64,000 nucleotides of DNA from Imbricaverruca yamaguchii (lineage: Eukaryota; Arthropoda; Thecostraca; Neoverrucidae), in the NCBI GenBank assembly GCA_034440575.1, contig JAOTOL010001604.1, positions 1,222,001 to 1,286,000 of the forward strand, given 5' to 3'. The position numbers were made by a program, and so were the translations under genes. The notes below the pieces were generated by a model. It was not told where the DNA came from. It saw nothing but the letters and a program-made list of their open reading frames with translations, and searched no databases. The stretch's first letter is position 1. Every line of letters begins with the position of its first letter. Below are positions 12,621-22,300 of the stretch, piece by piece.

Positions 12621-13735
12621 CCCATTGGTTCCTTTCCTCAATGCCTAAACTGGTGAATTTGGACACACTGCTGAACCAGACTGTGTTGTGAATAACAGTT
12701 GATTTAATGTCTATTGCTTCTGGTCACATTTGGATTAATGCCACATATAAAGTAGTAAGCTATAATTTTCCTTTCATTTTGTGAGTATTGTTTTTAAAAT
12801 TGTTGTTTTAGTATTATCATTTAATTATAGTATGTGCATATTATGAAATACAGCATCTTAGGGTGTAAATTCTACACAATCCAACATGCATGACTTTAGG
12901 TTTACACTATTAAACATCTCCAGGTGTGAACTAGTTATGTTGGTTGCCCTACAGTACATATCTGAGTGAATTTGCTCTTTGATTTCATAGAATCTGAACC
13001 TGAAAAGTTCAGTTTCAGCCAAAAATCATTCAGGCATGTTTCAGTTTCAGCCAAAGATGTTGAAATAACTCCTGGCTTCCCACTCTGGCGATTCATGTCT
13101 GCATTTGTGTTCATCAGAAATGTAACAAAAAGTAACCATGGTGTTTGATTATGGAGCTTGCTAGAGCTATCTTAATTTTGTAGTAAATACTTTCTTCTGT
13201 TAAAGTTACATTCTGTTCTGTCAACATAGTCATAATTTTATGCACCAGTATCAGAAGTTGATTTCTCAAATTGGCTACACTTCAGATTAGCACTGTTTGT
13301 AAACATACAATGTAGCCATGTGCTGGTGGGAATGGTGACATTTTTGGCACATTGTCACACTTTCCCTTGCTTGAGATTCAACATATCAGGACAAAGTGAT
13401 GATTAAATTTGGGATACATAGTGCAGTGGCATAGCAGAACCCACTGAACCACTGACATCCACTGAGCCCATTTTATTTCCATAATAGGCAAAAATTCACA
13501 CCAGGCTCGGACTTTGTGACCGCAATGGTCACCTGAAATTACACATTGTTGGTTCTGGAAATTGCTCTTAAGCTCGTCCTCAAGGTCACTTGTCCAGATA
13601 TTAGTCTTTAACATACTCTATCTGGGGGTTAATCTATACTCCCATAATCTTTCCCATTGATGGTAAAAAATACAGACCATAGCAGCATGCCTGAATTTAT
13701 TATATCTTTGTCCACACAATTTTGCATGTTGTGTG
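12621..13735. other. AT-rich intergenic sequence
   Basis: I see no gene, RNA or clear repeat here. The open frames are under 80 codons. Confidence 0.5.
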
Positions 13736-13799
13736 AACATTCTGAGGTCAGGTCATGTACTGCAGATGATTTAATCAAGGGCAAGTGAGGTTACCTCAC

Positions 13800-14400
13800 A
13801 AAAAGTTGAACCAGTTGTTTAAAGAAAGAAAAACGAAAATTGCCCGCAATTTTTTTGAGTTAGGGGTCGGTAAAGTAAAAAAATGTATCGGCGCCAGACC
13901 ACAAATATCGGCGCTGATGCGCTTCCAGGATATTTGCAAAAGGGACGTGTTCTTGGCAACACCAGCGACTTGTTTGATGTATATTGTTATGCTACATTAT
14001 TTAAAAGTCATGTCAGGTCACCGAGGTCAAGTCAGGCCAAGTTCATGACAGGTTAACACACGGCCTAGAGGGTTGGAGGGCGAAATCCGCCCACCCCTCC
14101 GATATTCCATACACAACTCCATATTGTAGCGGCCGATATACGCAATTTTTTTCGTACCTTCTTAGAAATGACCGGCGCATTGGTTAAAGCAAGAAAAATG
14201 AAAATCGGCCGAAAGGTTTTTAAGTTATGGTCCGTTAAAGTTTTTAAAAAATCGCAGCGCCAGATCACAAAATTCGGCGCTGACGCACTTCCCGTATATT
14301 CACAAAATGGAAGTGTTCTTGACAACACTAAGCGACTTGTTTGATGCATATTGTTATGCTATATAACTTAAAAGTCGTGTTAGGTCGCCGAGGTCATCAC
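13800..14400. repeat. Diverged tandem duplication, period about 366 bp
   Basis: TTAAAG(A/C)AAGAAAAA at 13819 recurs at 14184, and GCGACTTGTTTGATG at 13965 recurs at 14332. Both copies contain TCGGCGCTGA and end in AGGTCA-rich sequence. A GC-rich palindromic patch (GAAATCCGCCC near 14085, GGAATCCGCCCC near 14955) recurs in the same neighbourhood. Confidence 0.85.
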
Positions 14401-16075
14401 GACAGGAACCAAGCTTGGTCAACTGGAATGTTGTCATAAATGGAAATGACTGTCATGCGATTGATGTCACTTTGGATGTTACTCCCTACACATCCGGAAA
14501 TCTACTGTTTGTCACTATGTGCCTAAGCGTTTCTATACTTTATTCATGTACTTCACTCCTTTCTTTGCGAATCCGATTGTGAGAGCCGCCCAACGGAACA
14601 GTCAGGTGGGCAGCCCGGTTACGGTAACTAGAGCAGGTAATGACCTGATACAGTGCTCCTATATAGGTGGCCTGAGGTCAATTGGCAGATCTCGCATATG
14701 TGTTGCATCATTAGTAATGTCCAAAACATCATTAATGACAATTTTGGAGGATTTAACGACAATCACAGCAATCCATAACAATGACAAGCCAAGCCACGCA
14801 AAACCAGAACATTTTGCTATTTTGACCTCATTTGACCTTGAAGATATTGACCTAAGGTCACGAAATTTGCACACAATTGAGTTAACTATCGTGCCCATCA
14901 ACCTTGCGAATTTCGTTTCTCTAGCCTTGATGGGAGCTGAGATATTAGGGGGCGGAATCCGCCCCCCCCCCCCCTCCAGTGCGCGTAAGATTCAGAGGCC
15001 CTCCAGGGCGTTAACAGACAAAGATGTTTTAATGTAACTTTCAGTGGTTGTTTATCTTTGAGGATGCAGGAAAATCCACCAAAGTAATTTTTCTTTTCTT
15101 TTTGATGACTTATTAACCTTGCACATTTACCAATTAGAGATAGAATTGAAGATCCTGGTTAAAGTACACACCTCGAATGTGGGCAAGTTGATTTCAGTGA
15201 TTTCCTGTCTGCTCTATCCATTAGAAAAGTTGCAAAATCAATAGAATTGCAAACTGAGCTATGAAAAGTTTTTTAAAATGTTTATTTTTGGTGGGCAAGC
15301 ATCTTGGAGCCATTGACAATCTGCCTTCCCTTTCTGATTCCCATTTTTGCAATCTCCACAAAGTGAACTCCAAGAGCCAAAAGCATGTCAATCATGATCA
15401 CACAGATCACTTTGGGGAAGAAACCTTTTGGGATGGTTTCCTTGCCCTACTTGTTGAGTGCTTTCTGATGGCAGACTTTCATTTTTGTGCAATGCTTAGT
15501 TTGAAAATTAGAGGGGGTGGAAAAGAACACCTACCCACAAGATTTAGTGTGAGGATCTGACCTAAAAGATTAATGTCAATATGCTTTCAGTTGAAATCTC
15601 ACAAATATCACTTTTCATTTTGCCATGCCATCTCTATGGTGATCATCACACAAAACTGTGATGCAAAGAGTGCATGTCAAACCATGAGGTCTCCCAATTA
15701 AATCTAATTTTGTTATGATGACTAATTACCCTAGGGTATTGGTTGCCCATGGGTATTTGGATCAGCATTACAAGGTTTCCCAACTCCCAGCCATCCCTGG
15801 GGTGTTTGTCAGGAACCCTCAGCATTTCAATATGTTTCTTTAGAACACTTGATCTATGATACCATGTGAGCAGGATTTCTACTGGTAGTTGTGACATCAT
15901 TGTCATTATTATGCTGAAATGGAAGGAGTTGGAAGTTAGAATACTTTGTTGAAATCCCCAAAAATGTGCTCCAATTTTCCTGCATGTTGTCAAAGGAAAA
16001 GATGAATTGGTTGTTTCAGCTAGTTTTCTGAAGTTATTTTGTGACTTAATTGTTAATGCTTTGTTATGCTTATAG
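14401..16075. other. Upstream region and 5' intron of DDX52
   Basis: 14640-14860 still carries AGGTCA/TGACCT words, including a second TGACCTAAGGTCA near 14848, and 14960-14975 is a C run. From 15040 to 16075 the sequence is AT-rich with no exon recognised. It should contain the last part of a 5'-UTR intron ending at the AG of 16074-16075. The non-coding first exon was not located. Confidence 0.45.
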
Positions 16076-16097
16076 GTTTTTGAGCTGCCAACCAGAG

Positions 16098-18059
16098 ATG
16101 GATACGAACGACATTTTTTGGAAGCTCACACGTGGCGTTCGATTCGGAGCCAAATTTCGGCAAGGCTACGCCAAGGTTCCAGAGTCTGCTGGAGATCAGC
16201 AACCGGCGGAGCCATGTGCACAATCAGCCAACTTCAATTGCAACAAAAAGCGCAAGTCACCAGAATCGCCTGGCGATATCGACGACGATGATGACGCGAT
16301 TCTGATGACCGGCCTCCAGCCCAAGAAAAAAGTCCTGAAGTCTGAGCGCTTGGCTACGGCTGCTGCGACTGACACCAAAGCGGATGCGAGTAGGCTCCGA
16401 AAGCAGCACCGCTTGCACGTGCAGGGATCGGACATCCCGGCGCCGGTGACCACCTTCGACGACATGGGCGCGCGACTGGGCCTGCGACCGCAGCTGGTGG
16501 CCAACCTGCGCGCGGCCGGCTACTTCGAGCCGACGCCCATCCAGATGCAGGCCGTGCCCGTCATGCTGGAGCGGCGCGAGCTGCTGGCCTGCGCGCCGAC
16601 GGGCAGCGGCAAGACGGCCGCCTACCTGGTGCCCGTGCTGCAGCACCTGCGCGAGCCGCGCAACGTCGGCTGCCGCGCGCTGGTGCTGGCGCCCAGCCGC
16701 GAGCTGGCGCGACAGATCGCGCTGGAGGCGGCGCGTCTGTCGGCCGGCAGCGGGCTGCGCGTGCTGTGTCTGGACCGGGCGCGGCGCCGGCCGGACGGCG
16801 GCCCGCGCGCCGTCTCCGCCAAGTACGACCTGCTCGTGAGCACGCCGAACCGACTCATCTTCCTGCTGAGCGCCGAGGCGGCGCTGCTGTCGCTGCGCGG
16901 CGTCGAGTGGCTCATCGTCGACGAGTCGGACAAGCTGTTCGAGGCCGGCGAGCGCGGCTTCCGCGAGCAGCTGGGCCGCGTCTACTCGGCGTGCGATTCG
17001 GCGCACGTGCGACGCGCACTGTTCTCGGCCACGTTCGCGCACGACGTCGACCAGTGGTGCCGGCTGAACTTGGACAACGTGGTCACTATATCGGTGGGAC
17101 AGAAAAACTCCGCCTGCGACGTGGTCGACCAGCAGCTGGTGTACGTCGGCAGCGAGAGCGGCAAGATCTACGCGTTCCGCAACATCATGCAGGCGGGCCT
17201 CACCACGCCGTGCCTGATCTTCGTGCAGACCAAGGAGCGCGCCAAGGAGCTGTTCCGCGAGCTCATCTACGACGGGGTGATGGTGGACGTGATCCATGCC
17301 GATCGCACCCAGCTGCAGCGGGACAACGTGGTCAAGGCGTTCCGAGCCGGTCGCGTCTGGGTGCTCATCTGCACGGAGCTGATGGGTCGCGGCATCGACT
17401 TCAAGGGCGTCAACCTGGTGATCAACTATGATCTTCCGCCCAGCACGACGTCGTACATCCATCGGATCGGTCGAACCGGGCGCGCCGGTCGGCCCGGCAA
17501 GGCGGTGTCGTTCTTCACCGCCAAGGACGTGCCCAACATGCGGCAGATCGCGCAACTGGTGAGCAACTCCGGCTGCGCGGTGCCCGACTACCTGCTGCAG
17601 GTGCCGCGCAAGAGCAAGAAGGACCGTCGCGAGTTGGCCATCCACCCAATCCGGCGCAGCACACTGGACTCCACTCCCAAGTACGATAGGGACCGGATGG
17701 CACGCGTGAAGGCCCTGAGGAAATCACAGGAGAAACGTCGGGCGGCTGGGCAAGACGTCGGTAGGAACAAGGTTCCAGGCAGGACGGGAAAGAAGATAAA
17801 GAAGCTGGCAGAAAAGAGGAAGTCGTCCGACGGAAAGCAAAGGAGCTCACCGAGCGGAAGTGGTACGGCCACTTCCGAGAAGAGGAAAGGGAAGCAGACG
17901 AAACGTCAAAAGAAACCCGTGAAGTCGGAACGTACAGGCAAGAGTAACTCTTCAACCGTCGTGAAGTCATTGAAGGTGACATTCAATACGAAGAGCAAAA
18001 GCAATGCCACCGCTAAGCCTACGAAAAAGAAGGTGGCTAGAAGTGACGGAAAAAGCTAG
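16098..18059 (+). CDS. DDX52: DEAD-box RNA helicase DDX52 (Rok1)
   Basis: This is the ATP-dependent RNA helicase of early 18S rRNA processing in the nucleolus (yeast Rok1). The protein has 653 residues in a single exon. The start was chosen because MDTNDIFWKL and the following GVRFGAKF match the family N-terminus; an in-frame ATG at 16056 precedes the apparent splice acceptor (AG at 16074-16075). Motifs in order: Q motif near 143-150 (PTPIQ), Walker A APTGSGKT 166-173, PSREL 199-203, TPNR 249-252, DESD 275-278 (the DDX52-type variant of DEAD), SAT 310-312, IFVQ 374-377, RGIDF 431-435, HRIGRTGR 455-462. The tail from about residue 490 is rich in Lys, Arg and Ser, as in nucleolar proteins. Codons are extremely GC-rich in the helicase core but not in the first 100 or last 140 residues. 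A possible AATAAA lies at 18856. Confidence 0.96.
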   Translation: MDTNDIFWKLTRGVRFGAKFRQGYAKVPESAGDQQPAEPCAQSANFNCNKKRKSPESPGDIDDDDDAILMTGLQPKKKVLKSERLATAAATDTKADASRLRKQHRLHVQGSDIPAPVTTFDDMGARLGLRPQLVANLRAAGYFEPTPIQMQAVPVMLERRELLACAPTGSGKTAAYLVPVLQHLREPRNVGCRALVLAPSRELARQIALEAARLSAGSGLRVLCLDRARRRPDGGPRAVSAKYDLLVSTPNRLIFLLSAEAALLSLRGVEWLIVDESDKLFEAGERGFREQLGRVYSACDSAHVRRALFSATFAHDVDQWCRLNLDNVVTISVGQKNSACDVVDQQLVYVGSESGKIYAFRNIMQAGLTTPCLIFVQTKERAKELFRELIYDGVMVDVIHADRTQLQRDNVVKAFRAGRVWVLICTELMGRGIDFKGVNLVINYDLPPSTTSYIHRIGRTGRAGRPGKAVSFFTAKDVPNMRQIAQLVSNSGCAVPDYLLQVPRKSKKDRRELAIHPIRRSTLDSTPKYDRDRMARVKALRKSQEKRRAAGQDVGRNKVPGRTGKKIKKLAEKRKSSDGKQRSSPSGSGTATSEKRKGKQTKRQKKPVKSERTGKSNSSTVVKSLKVTFNTKSKSNATAKPTKKKVARSDGKS

Positions 18060-18308
18060 AAAGTAATATTTGTCACTGTTTTCTACTGGGAATATATGTC
18101 AACTTTGTTGCTATTGGGAATATTGTAGCTTTTCTGCAGACGTAATCTTAGCAGGTAAACCGATGTGCTGAAGGGAACTCACGTTGTTCCCAAAAAGCGC
18201 TGAATAAGGATGGACGATGTAGTCTTTAACCGATCTGGTATCACGCTGAAAGTATCCCACTGAGAAAGTCTTCTGGATTGCAAACCAATGGTGCTGTTTG
18301 TGTGTTTC

Positions 18309-18425
18309 TGAGGGAGCAAGTGCCCCCTCAATGTTGGCTTGCCCCTCATAATTCCAACTTTTAACATGGGACCCTATGTAGTGCCCCCCCCCCCCCCAAT
18401 CCATTTGAGCCTGCCCATTACCTTC
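18309..18425. repeat. Dispersed repeat with C-run
   Basis: GAGGGAGCAAGTGCCCC...CCTCA(A)TAATT...AACTTTTAACA followed by a run of C and AATCCATTT. The same order recurs at 33363-33480. It lies in the 3' flank of DDX52. Confidence 0.85.
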
Positions 18426-19326
18426 ATAAGTTTCGGACGCGACCGTGAGGTATCAAATCCGGTTGGCGGCACCACCCGGGCGGGGCGCGCTTCGTGACGC
18501 GGCTCGAGGTCGGGGGATAAATCGGGGGGGGGGGGATAAGTCGCCCCCTACAAGGAGGCCCGAGTGCACCCATCGAATTGTTTAGCAAGCAAGGCAAAGC
18601 CGCCCGATGCCCCTCCAGCTACTTTCGAAGCGACTCCCCTTCGGATGTCCCCCATGGCAATTCCTGGATCTGTCCCTGTACCGAGCGAAGTGATCGGATA
18701 TCAATTCAGCAGGAGCCACACTGGTTTCAGAACCAAATGTACCCGCACCACCACTCGTTCGACATTGCTGTATTCGCTGTCGCAAATGTCACCACACGAT
18801 CGGGGATCCACTATATCGCAATAGTATATACGTTGCGTGTATTGCTACCAGCAAAAATAAACACAATCTACCACAGAATGTGCGACACAACTCAAAATCG
18901 ACTTCCGACGCCACTATTGTCACTGAATACAAGGAACATAATACACCTATCAGACATCGTCAATTTCGTCGCAGCACGGTATTGTCTCATCACAGAACTG
19001 ACAGCCAGTGAAGACCCTGGATATACATGCGTCACTGCGGGAAATGGGAGGGTGGTCAAAAGCATACTCACCGTGCTGCAGTCGATCACCGGAATTTATT
19101 TGGGGAGGGCGGGGGTCTCGTTGCCCGCGGCGGCGTGATTTGGCCACATATTACTTCGCTGGCTACGTCACCGCCCGCCCACCGCTGGTAGCGAGGCTTC
19201 CAGCGCGGAACATCCGCTCATCCACCTGGGTGACGTGTGTGTTAAGGCAAGCCGATAGCCCTGCTGGAGACGCCGACGTCGCCGTGTTCGCACCGCCGTG
19301 TAGCCGCGACAGCCGCCGGGCCACTC
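18426..19326. other. Convergent 3' flanks of DDX52 and FIS1
   Basis: This contains a G run near 18520-18535 and no convincing gene. Candidate polyadenylation hexamers are AATAAA on the plus strand at 18856-18861 and on the minus strand at 19100-19095, the latter about 225 nt downstream of the FIS1 stop. Confidence 0.4.
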
Positions 19327-22300
19327 TCACCGCCTGGCCAGGGCCATCACCAGGCCGACCAGGCCTCCGACGGCCAGCACGGCGCCGCCGGTCACCGCCA
19401 TGCCCACGTATGCGTCTGCGAAGGAGACGCCGTCAGTTGTCGACCAGCCAAGGCCTCGCCGTAGCATTCCGATCGGAGGGGCGAAGTAGCAATGGAAACT
19501 GGCGGTCGGATGCCCCGGAGCCAGTCGAAACACTGCCAACGAAGCGCGTGGGAGCCAGGGGCCATTGCCCCTCACTTACAGCGACGATGGCGACGATGAC
19601 GGGACTGGCCTCTTTGCTGTAAGCTAGAAACACGGAGGCCCTGGGCACTCGTAATATTTACTGAACCAAGACACCAGTGAAAATCATTTAGATGACCTGC
19701 GGTCTATGCAAAACAAAAGCTCACAAAAAACATTGCGTATGCCCTTCATTGAAGAGGACTACTCTGGGCGGCGCCAGTGGGGATGATGGGGGAGGGGCAG
19801 GGGAGGTGAATATACGGTTTCGTCCCGAAATCTGGGGAGACCCTTTCCACAGAGGGTTAAACCTGCTAGGGAGGCTCCCCATGGTGTAGAGGAGGCACCG
19901 ATAAAATGGTACGTCCATAAAACGTCAGACGAGGGCCCCAAGGAAAGGGTGGAGCTCTCAGAGCTTTGTTATTTAGGCTTGATGTCGCACTGACCAGCAT
20001 GATCATATGGCCGAGGTCTCAGAAGGAAGAAAGAGGCCTCGAAAACTGATAGGCTCCCAGGATGGAAGAGCAGCCCCCGATATGCGAAAGAAGGCCTCTA
20101 TGATCGAAGAGACCCAAAAGACGGAAGAGCAGGATCCTAGGATCATACGCGTCACTTTACGAAGTTGTTTGGGGAAAATACATTTTTGATGGCCAAAGCT
20201 TCCCCGGAAACAATTTGTAAACAGTGCATGCGTATACTCAATGATTAAGCTTCAGCCTAACTGGGGAGGGCAAACAGGTGACTGAGGGGTCAAATCAGTG
20301 ATTGCTGGGGCCAGTGCTCCCCTTAGCATATACGAAGTGGCCCCTTAGTAATGTACAAATGCACAGTACATCTACAATACATGTACAATAAAATACATAT
20401 GCAAAGTGATGCTCAGGATAGCAGAGATGGCCACCAGAACGCAAGAGGCTCTAAAGACAGATGAGGGGGCTCCCAGGAAATGAAGGAAGGCCCGATGGAG
20501 AAGGGAAGATCCCTCAGAGGAAGCCTCAATGCGAATAAAGAGACCCCAAAAGATATGAGGAAGCCCCATGGCCTGGGATGACCCCCTTTATTTTGTGGAG
20601 CAGACTCCAGAACAAGAGGCTTGCAGGAGAGAAAATAAAGCTTCCCTGGGTGTAGAAAGAACTTCCGTGATGCATGAGAGGAGGCCCTGGATATCGGAAG
20701 ACGTTCCGGGGTAGGGAGTAGGTCCTCGAGGAAGAGGAAGTCCTCGGGAGGGGAGTTGGCCCCACGATGGACAGGGGGCCCCGGGATAGAAGAGGGGTCC
20801 CAAGACATGACAGGAGGCTCATAATTTGGAAGAAGCCCCTGAGATGGAGTACATCTCCTGTAAATTGGAGGCTTCGTAGCAGAGCGCAGAGGCTCTAGGT
20901 AATGAAAGAAGCTGCTAATGTGAAGCGAATGTCTCTGGGATGAGCAGCGTTTCTGAGGAACCTACCTCCTAAACGCATGATAATTTCGGATGGAAAAAGT
21001 GTTTGGCCCCTACATAGCCAAGCATGTCTGAACCGTCAGATTTCCTGATCCAGACCTTCAGTGGAGGAAGGCACAAAGATGGCATTGTCCTAAAGATGAC
21101 CAATTGATGATTGAGATTGATGATTGATGATGAAGATGATTTCAGTCGTGAATTGTATTTGTTATCCTTTGCATTATCACTATCTCATTCTGGTTACACA
21201 TTGACACATTTTGGTGGCAACATTCTCGTACTACGCATTTTAGTTACCAACCGTCCATTCTGGACATTGCAGCTCTTAAAGCAACAATATTCGTAAGCAT
21301 TCTTGAAACCCTCAAAACTATATTGATAATAGAAAATCCAAAAGGCATAGAATTGTAAGAAAACGAAAATACAAATATTTACAATGGGCGATATATATCC
21401 TATGCAGCTATTGCGCCCATAAACCACAATAACAACAACCACAAGCCATTAAAACACAGACAATGATTGCATTCTGCTTACTTAAATTCCTGGGTATATT
21501 GTATTCAACGTCGCAATAGTGTTTGCGATTGTTTCGTCAAAAATGAATAGACTGCTTGGCATAGACCGTTATCGAAAGCCCCAGATAAACAATTTCCACA
21601 GGCCTCCAAAGAGCACCTGTTTGTTTATTGGGTGGTTCACGACGCACTTTATGCACATTCACGGCTAATGGCGCCCCCACACTGTTTCGCCGGTGGCCCG
21701 CGGGATTGGGAAATGTCCTGAGCGGCGCTAGTGTCGAACCCGAGACCTTTGGTACCCATAGCCCGACACCTTAACCACTCGGCCATCCCCGCCCCCAAAG
21801 AGCACCTGAAAACAAAACCGAAGTTCTCGGGAAATGGGGATCCCGCTCTCTCTCTACCTGCCTACCAAAATACGCGAAAAGTGCTGCAGATGCGAACTCG
21901 TCCTCATATACAACGGTTTGGCAAAACGACTCGCTCTACCAACCTCGCTCCATTTTCTTCTCCACGATTCGCTTCAGCTCCTGAGCCTGCCGGTTTTGCG
22001 GTTCTGCCTGTAGCAGCTGAGACACGTTCTTCAGTGATTCGACGTAATCCTGCCATGGAGATGCAGACGTGAACACTCGGCACAAACAAAGTCGCAAGTG
22101 TCAGGGTAGCCAAACAGGCTGTGTCTGGACTTTTGGCGTCCATACATTTTCGTCTCCCCCAAAAAATATCCTCCAACTTATAACTTGGAGGTTGAATGGT
22201 GCTCTGACCATGAATTGCATGGACGCTAAATGGCCAAACCTGGTCGATGCGCCGTAAAACACAAATAGCCAGCCAACGACAATGAACTGCTCCGTGATCA

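Noticed and set aside
16257..17645. 462-codon open frame on the minus strand opposite DDX52, plus several 100-220 codon frames in other phases
   Set aside because: They lie exactly over the very GC-rich helicase core, are Arg/Ala/His-rich, and match no family; they are shadows of the DDX52 frame.
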